The notes: generated from the letters alone by a model not told the origin. Counted from the first letter of the stretch, positions 16,697 to 26,252 are shown. The stretch: DNA of 36,334 nt from Sedimentisphaerales bacterium (GCA_016926155.1 JAFGPC010000027.1:1-36334), one strand, 5' to 3'. Made by a program: numbers and translations.

Positions 16697-19414
16697 TCAA
16701 GGATTTTGAATCGTAATCATATTGGATAGATAAGATTGCCCTCCCTGGTCTATCGAAAAGGGTATTACATGGACATTCCATTGATCACCAACATTTGTTT
16801 CCTGGGAAACCACCATATCCCCCCCCTGTTCATACAGGGCCATAATCTGCTCGGTTGACAAGACATAATCATAAATACGTACATCATCAATCCTTCCCTG
16901 CCACCGAAAACTCCCCTGGATCGCGCCAATTAACAAACCGGGGTCAGTCACATCCCTGCTGGATGCACCGGCAACCGCACGATCTACCTCAATTCCGTTT
17001 TTGTAGAGAATCATAGTACCCGTGGAATAGTCATATGTAACGGCTGCAAAATACCAAACATTATTTTCCAGTGGTTGACCATCCTGTACGATTGTCCAGT
17101 TGCCTGAAGGATGCCCCGCCATAAGCCGTCCATCGGTATTTGCTCGGAATGAGTGTCCACCAGTGGAATATTGTGAGCCGCTCAGAATATTATTATAATC
17201 GTTTCCCGTTCGATAAATCCATGCGGCCTTTGTATAGGAAGAAAGGGTAGGAAATACGATCGTTGTGTTTAACTGATTCTGCCCGTCAAACTCAAAACAA
17301 CCGCCTCCATTATACCCTCCTGACGGCAAGAAGACAGGAGTTCCATAGGGAGTAGATGTAGCGCCATTGCCGGAGAAATCGAGGAGTGCGATTTCGGATC
17401 CGCCTTCAAACGGCATATACGCTCGCATCCAAGGCTGTCCATCTTTTTGCCAGGCTACGGCGGCCGTGATGGCATTGCCGGCCAGATCGAAACTGCAGGT
17501 CAGATTATCCGTCGTAAGACCGTTTCCTGAGGTGGAGGAAAGAACCAGATTTTCAATCTGGGGAAAAAGTACTTCGGACACCGAGATTGTATACTCCTGC
17601 AGGTCCTGTCCGCCCTGATTTGTTGCAATAATCGAAACTTCGAAGTTTCCTACAGCAGCGGGAATCCACTCAATCCGTCCCGTAACTTCATCCATGTCCA
17701 TCCCCGCAGGCGCCTTGGAAAGAGAATAAACAGGTAAAGGAATCCCATCCGCCATTACATCATAAACATACATATTCCCTAATGAGGCAAGGAGCAAGGG
17801 ATTGGATGTAATGGAAGGAGGTAACGGTGATACATGCAGTGTAAATGATTGTTCATCGATTCCGGCCAGATTGGAGGCTCGGACTGTAATATCGAAGTCT
17901 CCAATCATGGTCGGCATCCATGTCAAACGACCTGTATGGATATCGATCGCCATGTCCACCGGTCCAACCATCAATTCATATGCCGGGATCGGATTACCCG
18001 TTGCCTGAACATCATAAGAGTATAACTGACCGGCTTCTGTTTGGAGCGTCGGCAACGAGGAAATCAAAGGAGCAGTCGGCTCACTGACAGTCAGTGTAAA
18101 TGCCTGTGCGTCTTCTCCTTTATCGTTAAATGCACGGACAAGTACTTCAAAGGATCCACTTTGAGCCGGCAGCCATGTAATCATTCCCAAGATACCATCA
18201 ATCTGCATTCCCACTGGATAGACATCCAGGGCATATTGTGGTGCAGGGTCTCCTGTTGCTTCCACGTCATAATTGTAATCCAGCCCGACTGTTCCTTGAA
18301 GTATAGGCTCAGATACTATTGTAGCACTACCATACGGATCCAGAGCCCATCCCATTGCAAGCTGGGAAAAATCCTGGATATCAATCACGCCATCGCCGCC
18401 ATCCGGCCTGAGATCGAAAACCGGATTCCAGTTTTCATCGCCCTGGTCAGACAGCCAATTTGCCGCCATGGAGGCCATGTCCTGTATATCCACCCGACAA
18501 TCTCCGGTCACATCCCCAGGGGGCGCCTGGCAACCGTCCCATCCGGCGATACGCGCCAGAAGCCACCACATGGCCTTGGCTTTCATGACACATGCTGCCT
18601 GATTTATATGACACCAACCTTCACCTCCATCATAATCCCCCAACCAATCAGAATGTATGAGAGGCACTTCTATTCCATATAACCAGTCCACAAATCCGTT
18701 TTGTTCCGACCCATCTGCTGACCATGTTTCGAGTTCCCCAAAATCAAACAAGATACGTTCATCTTGTAAAACATGGTTATATATTTGACTCCTCCTTATA
18801 AGCCAGTTGTATCCCCAATGTCCATTCTCATCAAATGGATCATAAGCCTTGTCATCTGTGTCACTCATATAAACAAATGCTGTATCTGGAAATTCAGACT
18901 GTAGGGTCTCCAGTGCATCTATATATTGGTTGATTTTATTTTCAGTTATTTCACGAAAATCCCAACTCCACGTATGCAGGATGATATCTATTCGAACTCC
19001 TTTGGATTGATGGTATTGAAGTGTACGACGAACATTCTGAATGGCCTCCAGGCCATCCCAATAATCGGTCGTATCAATATTTGTCATCCAACCATTCCCC
19101 GAATTTCTCAAGCCTCGAGAGACTCGGAGTCGACCGGAGTATGGAGGTATTTCATCATACGTCATATCAATACCAAGCCGCACATTTTCTTCCGCCAGTA
19201 TTTGCAGACCGTAGGGAATCTGTCTGCCGTGACTCTGTCCTGTATGAACGAGCACCAGTTCTTTTGCTTTCTCGGTCCAGTAAGGGGGGATTTTCCGGAT
19301 GTCGATGCAGGAATGATCTATGATATAAGACTGCGCTTCAGCCGAGTTATCCGCCGCATAGATTACACAAAAAAATACAAGAAGTGATGTAATAGCAATT
19401 CGCTTTTTTATCAT
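16697..19414 (-). CDS. Secreted multidomain protein: putative hydrolase-like N-domain, internal dockerin, three Ig-like repeats, LamG
   Basis: This 905-residue protein starts at the ATG at 19414, with GGAGGTG about 10 bp upstream; an upstream ATG at 19465 would spoil the signal peptide. The signal peptide is at 1-27 (ends ...NSAEA). Residues about 28-295 form an unrecognised domain with LVLVHTGQSHGRQ, IILHTWSWDFRE and VYMSDTDD; an SGNH-like hydrolase is possible but unproven. A dockerin-like pair of calcium loops follows at about 299-358 (GDVTGDCRVDIQDM, DGGDGVIDIQDF), unusually in the middle of the chain. Three putative Ig (He_PIG-type) repeats lie at about 365-635, each with a W.P..G.F...V.A.N core. 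A LamG/concanavalin-like domain ends the protein (about 690-880). It is probably a carbohydrate-binding extracellular protein. There is no PEP-CTERM tail. Confidence 0.88.
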   Translation of the reverse strand: MIKKRIAITSLLVFFCVIYAADNSAEAQSYIIDHSCIDIRKIPPYWTEKAKELVLVHTGQSHGRQIPYGLQILAEENVRLGIDMTYDEIPPYSGRLRVSRGLRNSGNGWMTNIDTTDYWDGLEAIQNVRRTLQYHQSKGVRIDIILHTWSWDFREITENKINQYIDALETLQSEFPDTAFVYMSDTDDKAYDPFDENGHWGYNWLIRRSQIYNHVLQDERILFDFGELETWSADGSEQNGFVDWLYGIEVPLIHSDWLGDYDGGEGWCHINQAACVMKAKAMWWLLARIAGWDGCQAPPGDVTGDCRVDIQDMASMAANWLSDQGDENWNPVFDLRPDGGDGVIDIQDFSQLAMGWALDPYGSATIVSEPILQGTVGLDYNYDVEATGDPAPQYALDVYPVGMQIDGILGMITWLPAQSGSFEVLVRAFNDKGEDAQAFTLTVSEPTAPLISSLPTLQTEAGQLYSYDVQATGNPIPAYELMVGPVDMAIDIHTGRLTWMPTMIGDFDITVRASNLAGIDEQSFTLHVSPLPPSITSNPLLLASLGNMYVYDVMADGIPLPVYSLSKAPAGMDMDEVTGRIEWIPAAVGNFEVSIIATNQGGQDLQEYTISVSEVLFPQIENLVLSSTSGNGLTTDNLTCSFDLAGNAITAAVAWQKDGQPWMRAYMPFEGGSEIALLDFSGNGATSTPYGTPVFLPSGGYNGGGCFEFDGQNQLNTTIVFPTLSSYTKAAWIYRTGNDYNNILSGSQYSTGGHSFRANTDGRLMAGHPSGNWTIVQDGQPLENNVWYFAAVTYDYSTGTMILYKNGIEVDRAVAGASSRDVTDPGLLIGAIQGSFRWQGRIDDVRIYDYVLSTEQIMALYEQGGDMVVSQETNVGDQWNVHVIPFSIDQGGQSYLSNMITIQNP

Positions 19415-19490
19415 TCCTTTCACACACCTCCAGCCGGATGTACGCCTCATCCTCCATTCAGACATTCACTTGTTTATATGAAGCATTATA

Positions 19491-20222
19491 TTATATTTCA
19501 TTTTCTTGTTCACTGCAAGCGGTTTGTTCGCTCGAATCAATCGTATCCCTTTGGATCAATTGATGTGCAGTTACATATGCCTCATAGGGTTGCGTATATT
19601 CCTCTAAATGTCCATTGATTTCTTGAATATCTTTTTCCCACCATTTTGATTTTAATAACAATGCGATTGTATCAGGAGGAAAACGATATCGAACAATTCT
19701 TGCCGGGTGCCCTAAGGCGACTGCATAGGGGGGAAGATTTCTTGAAACTACTGAATTGGCACCAATAACCACTCCATCTCCAATTTCTGTTACATGAGGC
19801 AGTATGACAACATTTCTTCCTATCCAAACATCATTCCCGATGACGAGTGGTTGATGTCCTACTTTATCTTCTTTTACATGTCCTATCTGTGCATTAAAGA
19901 AAAAAGCATGCGTCGACTTGAAATCTACCGGATGGTCCCTGTTATGCACATACACGCCTTGAGCAATGGAGCAATACCGACCCACTGTAGTGAACTTGTC
20001 GAAGTTGCCCGGGACAAAGCATGAGCCATGTGTATACATGCCAATCTCAACTCCATGGAATTTCTTGAAGATACGGCGCAACGTGTTTGAATAGATTGGC
20101 CCCCCTTCAAGACCCATTATAATAGAAAGAAGCACATGGCGTAATTTCCGGCTCTTAATTCCATACAAAGCCATAATGAGCTTGCTCAGTATTCTGCTAT
20201 CTCGCCCTTCTTTGACTGGCAT
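19491..20222 (-). CDS. Hexapeptide-repeat (left-handed beta-helix) O-acetyltransferase
   Basis: This 243-residue protein has the features of xenobiotic/sugar acetyltransferases: repeated [LIV]G.... turns, VGRYCSIAQGVYVHNRDHP with the catalytic-type His, GNDVWIGRNVVILPHVTEIGDGVVIGANSVVSRNLPPYAVALGHPARIV. It probably transfers acetyl from acetyl-CoA to a sugar hydroxyl or amine in the polymer or its precursor (family knowledge plus context). The gene lies in the glycan block downstream of a methyltransferase. The C-terminal 40 residues are Glu/Gln-rich and outside the fold. Confidence 0.88.
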   Translation of the reverse strand: MPVKEGRDSRILSKLIMALYGIKSRKLRHVLLSIIMGLEGGPIYSNTLRRIFKKFHGVEIGMYTHGSCFVPGNFDKFTTVGRYCSIAQGVYVHNRDHPVDFKSTHAFFFNAQIGHVKEDKVGHQPLVIGNDVWIGRNVVILPHVTEIGDGVVIGANSVVSRNLPPYAVALGHPARIVRYRFPPDTIALLLKSKWWEKDIQEINGHLEEYTQPYEAYVTAHQLIQRDTIDSSEQTACSEQENEI

Positions 20223-20428
20223 AGTTCACATCTTCAATTAGTATCAAATACGGTACAGTAATCCAGAATCAATATTTTCTTTCCCTTCGGAAACGATTAT
20301 AACCACTTCTACTATATCTTGTATACCAAATATTCCATTGTCAGATGGGATTCAAAAAACTTACCAAATTGGTACTTTCAGCGCGAAATTTCTTGAGATC
20401 CATCAATTGTTTTTTATTCCGTTTTCCG

Positions 20429-21091
20429 TTACTCCGTAAAGGCATCTCCACCCACAGCAATAATCGTCTCCGGCCAAAACGTGACTTTCTGCAGAATTAA
20501 TCTGCTTCCGGGAAAACAGACTTTTATCTCTCTAGCCGTAAGTAAGCGAAGATGCTTGTGCTTTGCCGAGAAAAACGTATATTTTTCCCTTGCATGATTA
20601 TAACACATGATTTGACCGGCATATAAATATCCACTGCCCGGCAACCAGGTTACAAAAGGCAAGCGCAAATGAAACTCAAAAGGATACCATCGATTGGGAG
20701 TCGTTACAAACCAATTCTTCCCGACACGCATTATCTCTGACGCCATTTTCTTTTGTCGTTCGAAATCTCCTACGTGCTCTATTACGGCATTGCTATAGAT
20801 TATATCAAAGGATTTATCCGGAAACGGCAACTGGCAGGCGTCTGCAACAAACACAGAGATTTCCGGATATGTTCCACGAATCTTTTCAATATGATTTTCG
20901 TCAATATTGAGTGCCGATAGGCTTGGCCTCCAAGGATAAGAATCAATCAATTGTAACTGTTGATCGCCATCGGGATCGATTTCTGCTCCAATGTCCAGTA
21001 CTTTAGAATGTTTCTCTGGCTTGAATAATTCATAAAACATTCTTATCTTGCGCCGCCGGCTTTCCATGGATAGTCGAGAGAAAAGGCTCAT
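20429..21091 (-). CDS. SAM-dependent methyltransferase (Methyltransf_11-like)
   Basis: This 220-residue class I methyltransferase has motif I KVLDIGAEIDPDGD, VADACQLPFPDKSFDIIYSNAVIEHVGD (motifs II-IV) and MRVGKNWFVTTPNRWYPFE after it. An AGGAAA site precedes the ATG. The motif-I loop is DIGAEI rather than DxGxGxG, a variant seen in glycan-locus methyltransferases. The target is unknown; a sugar or lipid-linked intermediate is likely from context. It lies 55 bp downstream of the deacetylase gene on the same strand. Confidence 0.82.
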   Translation of the reverse strand: MSLFSRLSMESRRRKIRMFYELFKPEKHSKVLDIGAEIDPDGDQQLQLIDSYPWRPSLSALNIDENHIEKIRGTYPEISVFVADACQLPFPDKSFDIIYSNAVIEHVGDFERQKKMASEIMRVGKNWFVTTPNRWYPFEFHLRLPFVTWLPGSGYLYAGQIMCYNHAREKYTFFSAKHKHLRLLTAREIKVCFPGSRLILQKVTFWPETIIAVGGDAFTE

Positions 21092-21146
21092 ATTGGTTTC
21101 CTGATCATGTAGCGATATTGAAAAAGTTACATTCTATGGTTGTATC

Positions 21147-21821
21147 TTACAACGCCGTCGCTTTTATTTGTTTCTCTTGCACATATTTTAACACTTTTTC
21201 ACACAACTCAAAAACATAGTTGTTCCGTTCTGTATCCGGGTAATAAAGATCATGGAATAAGACGATTCCAGTGCCGCTTGTTTGAATAAATTCTTCCATC
21301 CGCGAATCTACATCCGGAATATTCTCCCATGTATCTCCACTATCAAATGTCCAGTAAACAATCTTTACTCGTTTAAACCACAAATAGAGTAACGTGAAAA
21401 GAGTCACTTTTCCATATGGAGGACGAAATAATCTCCATTGGTCAAGTGGGCGATTATTAAAGTCCTCAATGGCCTTAAAGCCAAGCTGTATGTCTTTCCA
21501 TGCCCGCCACGGAAAACACTTCCAATGGTTTACATGGTCATATCCATGCGAAGCTACAGCGTGGCCTCGGCTCTGTATTTTTTCCAAAACGTCCCTTTTG
21601 ACTTTGCTCCCTGTGACAAAAAAAGTAGCTTTAACAGAATAGCGATCAAGAAGGGAAAGAATTTTATCCGTATTTCTGCTCGGGCCGTCGTCAAACGTTA
21701 GAGCGATTTTGTTACCCCTACTAAAACCCAAGGAATCTCTGTACCTCATCGCTTTCAGGATACACCAGGGAAATCCAAAGTAGAATCCAATAATACATAT
21801 AATAATTATGCATATTATCAT
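21147..21821 (-). CDS. Membrane-anchored NodB-type polysaccharide deacetylase
   Basis: This 224-residue protein has one N-terminal membrane helix (residues 2-20) and a NodB homology domain. Motif 1 is LTFDDGPS (Asp44, Asp45), motif 2 is SHGYDH with metal-binding His92 and His96, motif 3 is RPPYGK, motif 4 is WTFDSGDTW and motif 5 is GIVLFHD. All catalytic residues are present. The family removes N- or O-acetyl groups from glycans. The start codon overlaps the stop of the acyltransferase gene (ATGA), so the genes are coupled, one adding and one removing acyl groups. It is probably anchored in the inner membrane facing the periplasm. Confidence 0.92.
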   Translation of the reverse strand: MIICIIIICIIGFYFGFPWCILKAMRYRDSLGFSRGNKIALTFDDGPSRNTDKILSLLDRYSVKATFFVTGSKVKRDVLEKIQSRGHAVASHGYDHVNHWKCFPWRAWKDIQLGFKAIEDFNNRPLDQWRLFRPPYGKVTLFTLLYLWFKRVKIVYWTFDSGDTWENIPDVDSRMEEFIQTSGTGIVLFHDLYYPDTERNNYVFELCEKVLKYVQEKQIKATAL

Positions 21822-22813
21822 CTAATTATCCTGTTTAGACAGGGAATTTTTTGAATGATATATCTTTGGAGAATAATTGGTCCAACTAAACCAGAAGCAA
21901 AAAGAACGGGACCCACAATAAGAAAATGCCATCCATCCCAACCCCAGGTTTTCTGGGCAACCATCCTTATAAAGCCCATTATAATCATATGCAACAGATA
22001 AATAGGAAATGTGTATTTTCCGATTCGGACCAGCCATTCAAATTTTAAAACACCTTTTATTCGCACAAGTGCATGGAGTCCGAGGGTGGCTATAAAACCT
22101 TGTAATATTTTCGGCACATCGACGAAATAGCACACGAGCAAGCTTACAAAAAACAACAAAATAAAAGCTATTTTGCCCCGCTCCACAATCTCAACAAAAC
22201 GGACATCACTGGCGGCCAAGATGCCTAAAGAAAACATAAACATGTACTCCATTACCTGATCGGAGGCGAGTACGCTGTTTCTCGGTAAAAAATATATGAC
22301 AAACGAACCAAGGACGATCCATTTTACTTGATGTTTAAAAAGCTGGATCAGTGGTGGAAAAATTACATAATATATGAATAGGACATATATATACCACAGG
22401 AAACCACAATAACTATATCTTGGTTTAATAAAAACGTAGGCCACTTTTTCCCAACTGACTGCATTGGGTATCTCAAAAAATGTCTGGAATAATAGCTTCC
22501 CAACAAGAATAATCAACGCAAATAATAAATAGGCTGGCATAAGCCGATTAAATCTCCCCCCTACATAACTGCCATATTCCTTGAGAGTATGCAAAGGCCG
22601 ATAGGTGTACATCATGACAAAACCAGATAAATACATAAAAAAAGGCATATGGAACTTATATAATATGCTCCACATGTCTAAAAACCACTGGTTATCTTTT
22701 GGGAATGTATCCTTGGCCAGAACATGGCCCAGGACAACAAGAGAAATACCCAATCCCTTAGCAACATCGATATCGCGTAATCGGGGGGCTTTCTTTGCCG
22801 TTTTTTTCAGCAT
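21818..22813 (-). CDS. Acyltransferase family 3 membrane protein (sugar O-acyltransferase)
   Basis: This 331-residue multi-pass protein has about ten hydrophobic segments. The family signatures are RDIDVAKGLGISLVVLGHVL (catalytic-type His in the first helix) and FHMPFFMYLSGFVM. OafA/ExoZ-type relatives move acetyl or other acyl groups across the membrane onto surface glycans. The gene overlaps the end of the polymerase gene by 56 bp. No later start keeps the conserved first motif, so the overlap is probably real. It overlaps the downstream deacetylase by 4 bp. Confidence 0.9.
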   Translation of the reverse strand: MLKKTAKKAPRLRDIDVAKGLGISLVVLGHVLAKDTFPKDNQWFLDMWSILYKFHMPFFMYLSGFVMMYTYRPLHTLKEYGSYVGGRFNRLMPAYLLFALIILVGKLLFQTFFEIPNAVSWEKVAYVFIKPRYSYCGFLWYIYVLFIYYVIFPPLIQLFKHQVKWIVLGSFVIYFLPRNSVLASDQVMEYMFMFSLGILAASDVRFVEIVERGKIAFILLFFVSLLVCYFVDVPKILQGFIATLGLHALVRIKGVLKFEWLVRIGKYTFPIYLLHMIIMGFIRMVAQKTWGWDGWHFLIVGPVLFASGLVGPIILQRYIIQKIPCLNRIIR

Positions 22814-24107
22814 AGATTATACCTACAGATAATGCATATACTACAAAATGTACTTTGATTAAGGCGCCAAATGGAGTGACGGAAAAATGAGCCATTAAAA
22901 TGGCGAGAACACTAACAAAACATGCCCATGCAATTCCGGATCGTAGCTTATCCGACAACTTGCTGGTTTTGTAAAGCTTATATAAAATTAATCCCATTGA
23001 CCAAAGGTACAATCCCATGGCAAATACTCCATAGGTGATGGCCATATAGATGTAATATACACACACATCGGTATAGTCAAGACCGGTTATTTCCCTTCCC
23101 CAGCCGGGATCCACTAATCCATATCCGAATAACCAGTATTCCCCTATTCGCTCTATCGCAATATCGATCAATCTTGCCCTTGCATACGCCGTCCAAGGAT
23201 CCAAAGCAAGCCATTCTCCAAAGACATGGTAAAAAGGTCTGTTACTATAGAACTGGAGGAAGACCATTGCCGATATCAACAGAATCAGGACGGCTTTAAA
23301 CCACTTCTTTAAGGATTCAACAAGAAGTCCGGCAATGACTATTATTATTCCAATAAGCGTACCACTGGATAAACTGGACATGCTACCCAATAAGATGACA
23401 CAAAAAAAGAGGATGGCATAGCCCCTTTTCTTATAAAGAAATTTTCGCAATCTCCAGAGAAAAGGTAAGAACACCGTAAGACTCAATCCATAAACTAAAG
23501 GATGTCCATGAGGGCCCTGAGCACGATAAAGACCAAAACGTTCCTCTCCTCCGTGTCCTTTGACCCGATCCTCGAAATGTTTTGCGGCCAACGCTCGATC
23601 ACTGTAAAAACGGTACTTCAATAATCCATCATACGGGCTATGGTTTTGCGTCGTCTCATATATTCCTAGGAGCGCGGCAGGCAGTAAAATAATTCCAATC
23701 CACTTAAGACTGTGCAGGAATAAGTTTTTTTGTACATAGATATTTCGAAAAGCAAAATAGGGAATGGTCGTATCCAGCACAAAACCGAGTCGATATTTCA
23801 AAGCCTCCTCAAAACTCCTATGCGTAAAAGTTAAACTAATCAAAAATACAATTTCGCCAATCACAAATATAGTGTCAATAAAGCGCCATTTAAATACTAT
23901 GAATTTTTGCTTTGTCAAAAAAAACTTCAACAAAACCGCCAAGATAACCACACGACTGACAGGGAAAGTTAAACCTGCAACGATAAAACGCAGATAGTCC
24001 GGATAATAAAAGAGAACAATTATATATATCAGGGGGCTAATCCACAAAGGTAAACATAAAACAAACAAAACACACACAACTGCAACTAATATGGTAACAA
24101 GTTCCAT
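22758..24107 (-). CDS. O-antigen ligase/polymerase-like membrane protein (Wzy candidate)
   Basis: This 449-residue integral membrane protein has about eleven hydrophobic helices and one large loop (about residues 160-205: HSPYDGLLKYRF ... RAQGPHGHPLVYG). That is the arrangement of the O-antigen ligase/Wzy superfamily (PF04932-like). In this setting it is the best candidate for the polymerase joining lipid-linked repeat units in the periplasm. Sequence alone does not separate polymerase from ligase. It is followed by the overlapping acyltransferase gene and preceded by the PssE-like transferase. Confidence 0.85.
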   Translation of the reverse strand: MELVTILVAVVCVLFVLCLPLWISPLIYIIVLFYYPDYLRFIVAGLTFPVSRVVILAVLLKFFLTKQKFIVFKWRFIDTIFVIGEIVFLISLTFTHRSFEEALKYRLGFVLDTTIPYFAFRNIYVQKNLFLHSLKWIGIILLPAALLGIYETTQNHSPYDGLLKYRFYSDRALAAKHFEDRVKGHGGEERFGLYRAQGPHGHPLVYGLSLTVFLPFLWRLRKFLYKKRGYAILFFCVILLGSMSSLSSGTLIGIIIVIAGLLVESLKKWFKAVLILLISAMVFLQFYSNRPFYHVFGEWLALDPWTAYARARLIDIAIERIGEYWLFGYGLVDPGWGREITGLDYTDVCVYYIYMAITYGVFAMGLYLWSMGLILYKLYKTSKLSDKLRSGIAWACFVSVLAILMAHFSVTPFGALIKVHFVVYALSVGIIYAEKNGKESPPITRYRCC

Positions 24108-24161
24108 ATACTATCTTCTTATTGATTTACACTTTTCTCTACTGACTTTCCTGCCGGCCAA

Positions 24162-24644
24162 CTACGCGTGTTCTTGGGATAAAAAATTTTGAATTGCCTG
24201 TACGATACTGGAAACTGTTTTCTCGCGTGGACGCGGTGTAAAAGAAGGCAATTGTTGTATTTTCCTGCCAAATTCTTCGGCATTTCTTGCCGCCAACAAA
24301 TACCCCTCCCTTTCAAAGAAGTCTGCTATATGGGACTGATGATCATTGACTACTTCGTTATATTGCGACAAACGCGGTATTACTAAAATCCGTTTATTCA
24401 AACTGAACGCCAATGAAATCGTTCCCATGCCGGCATGCGAGATGATATATTCCGCTTCATGAAATACCTGATCATACTCTTTTTTTAGCATAACATCGAC
24501 ACTGGGAAAATGCATGGGTGAGACAGCCCCAACTCCAATCTGTCCGAAAACCTCTTTATCAATCAAACCTTTCTCGCACGCATCGTCCACGAATTGAACC
24601 ATACGATCAAATGGAAGTTGTGTTCCAACTGTTACAAAAATCAC
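24162..24644 (-). CDS. PssE/Alg13-like glycosyltransferase subunit (GT28 C-terminal fold)
   Basis: This 160-residue protein matches the small catalytic half of split GT28 transferases: MIFVTVGTQLPFDRMV at the N-terminus, and YIISHAGMGTISLAFSLNKRILVIPRL with the UDP-binding HAGxGT signature, then NDHQ. It starts with a GTG overlapping the stop of the PssD-like gene by 4 bp (GTGA), as expected for subunits made in equal amounts. It should transfer a UDP-linked sugar (often glucuronate or GlcNAc in relatives) to the lipid-linked intermediate at the cytoplasmic membrane. Confidence 0.92.
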   Translation of the reverse strand: MIFVTVGTQLPFDRMVQFVDDACEKGLIDKEVFGQIGVGAVSPMHFPSVDVMLKKEYDQVFHEAEYIISHAGMGTISLAFSLNKRILVIPRLSQYNEVVNDHQSHIADFFEREGYLLAARNAEEFGRKIQQLPSFTPRPREKTVSSIVQAIQNFLSQEHA

Positions 24645-25144
24645 AGTACGGTCCCTAAATATTGTACTTTTTTATATTTCTCTTCTAATTCGGGCCATTG
24701 TACAAAGAATAAGTTGGATATGGGGCGCACAAGTCTCCCCGACAAACTCAATGTATGTACATTTGTAATGCTGTCCATCCATATTATTTTGCCACGGCAT
24801 AGAAACTTGCATAAAAAACACATGATACATCCAACGGAGGCGCCTGTGGATATCACAATTGTCGGTCTTTCCCGAAGGATAATTCTGATACATTTTAATA
24901 AAACGGATATAATCCGAAATGGATGATTACGATTGGATTCTCCAACCACATAGGTCTTTCCCGTTTTCTCCAACTCCCGCCTTAGAACCTCCGTCGTCGT
25001 AGTCCAGAATATGGGATATCCTTCCCATGCCGCCGCCAAAGCCCGTAATTGACTGGCATGACCACCCGCCGAAGCAGCAAGGCAGATTTTGACATGACGA
25101 GGAGGTTTCACATTACCATTTCTCAATTCGCGATTGGCTTTCAC
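24641..25144 (-). CDS. PssD/Alg14-like membrane-recruiting glycosyltransferase subunit
   Basis: This 167-residue partner of the next gene has KICLAASAGGHASQLRAL, TTTTEVL, RPTIVISTGASVGCIMCFL and KIIWMDSITNVHTLSLSGRL, the typical Alg14/PssD order. This subunit binds acceptor and membrane and recruits the catalytic PssE-like half. It starts at a GTG with TAAGGT about 5-8 bp upstream. No classical N-terminal membrane helix is seen, but a hydrophobic segment lies at about 105-120. It lies 60 bp after the GT2 gene. Confidence 0.92.
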   Translation of the reverse strand: MKANRELRNGNVKPPRHVKICLAASAGGHASQLRALAAAWEGYPIFWTTTTEVLRRELEKTGKTYVVGESNRNHPFRIISVLLKCIRIILRERPTIVISTGASVGCIMCFLCKFLCRGKIIWMDSITNVHTLSLSGRLVRPISNLFFVQWPELEEKYKKVQYLGTVL

Positions 25145-25204
25145 AATATACCTTATAAGATTTCTTCACTACTATTTTGACGACATATGGAAGAATCAAC
25201 CAAA

Positions 25205-26104
25205 CTATGAATCGACCGAATGATCCGCCGGCACCGCATTCAAAGCAAATATTCTATTGATTTGTTCCTTGCGAAGAAAACGCACGACTTCATCAGGAAT
25301 TTGTCTCTTTTCATGCAGGATATAACCATAGATATATCCAAACAGACGGCTTATTCCGCCTAGTAAAAATGGGCGTTCACGAAAACATCTTCGAATTGAC
25401 TTTACAACCATGAAAAGAGGATGCGTTGCAAGTCCATATTCATTCAGCCCTTGCTTAAAACGGATTCCAATATAGTTGCCGGTATGCCCTGTTCCTATGG
25501 GTTTATTGTGAATCGCAACGAATTCCGGAAATGACCAGCTCTTCCAGCCTTTCATCCTGGCCATTATACAGGTGCACGTATCTTCGCCACCATATTTCAA
25601 GGGGACATAGCCGCCAATTTGTTCATAACATTCCCGACGAAACACCTGAATCGCTTTCGGTGTTGATCGACGATCATTCAGGACTTTCCGCAGGCCTCCA
25701 TTAATTCTGTCCACATATACACCGGATGCGACCCCCAATCTTTTATCGCGTTCAAATTGATCCAGTATGTTTTTATAATAGTCTGAAGGGAGTGATATAT
25801 CCGCGTCAAGAATAGCAAGATAGGTATAGGAAAGATCGGATACAAATTTGATTCCTTCTAGCAATGCATATACGTTACTGGCATAGTAACTGTCTTCCGA
25901 AATTTTTTCCCGACGTAGATAATGAATCCAACCATATTTTTCCATAGCCTCTTTAACAATTTCTCCGGTACCATCCGTCGATCCATCATCCACAATTACC
26001 CATGAAATCGGTTGAAGCGACTGCGCAAGAACTCCTTCGATTGTAGTCTTAATATATTTGGATTCGTTAAAAGCCGGTGTAATAATTACGTAATGCCTAT
26101 CCAT
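25205..26104 (-). CDS. Glycosyltransferase family 2
   Basis: This 299-residue GT-A enzyme has VIITPAFNESKYI at the N-terminus, WVIVDDGSTDGT, LAILDADISLP with the DxD metal motif, and GGEDTCTCIMARMKGWKSW as the acceptor-side ED motif. The C-terminal 60 residues are basic and amphipathic, suggesting peripheral membrane binding. I prefer the ATG at 26104, with AGGG 6 bp upstream, over the ATG at 26110, which abuts the AGGG directly. It should add one sugar to the lipid-linked repeat unit; donor and linkage cannot be told from sequence. Confidence 0.92.
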   Translation of the reverse strand: MDRHYVIITPAFNESKYIKTTIEGVLAQSLQPISWVIVDDGSTDGTGEIVKEAMEKYGWIHYLRREKISEDSYYASNVYALLEGIKFVSDLSYTYLAILDADISLPSDYYKNILDQFERDKRLGVASGVYVDRINGGLRKVLNDRRSTPKAIQVFRRECYEQIGGYVPLKYGGEDTCTCIMARMKGWKSWSFPEFVAIHNKPIGTGHTGNYIGIRFKQGLNEYGLATHPLFMVVKSIRRCFRERPFLLGGISRLFGYIYGYILHEKRQIPDEVVRFLRKEQINRIFALNAVPADHSVDS

Positions 26105-26252
26105 ATCCATCCCTGCAACAACAATAAGGTAAAGATCCAGGAAGTTTCAGAAAGTCTCTGAATCTCACACTGTTCACTTTTTTTATAATAGTCCATTGCG
26201 TTTTTTATACTTTTTTTCGACTGGGTCCTAAATAATACAGGGAGTGACTCAA

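Noticed and set aside
16660-16700. Rho-independent terminator after the dockerin protein (GCGA-CTA-TCGT then a T-run)
   Set aside because: The stem is only three or four pairs long, too short to support a call.
18041-18682. 213-codon plus-strand open frame opposite the dockerin/LamG gene
   Set aside because: It is antisense to clear domain-bearing sequence and has no ribosome binding site or recognisable motif.
22758-22813. Frameshift between the polymerase and acyltransferase genes
   Set aside because: Both proteins are full length with complete family motifs. The 56-bp overlap is a true gene overlap rather than a broken fusion.
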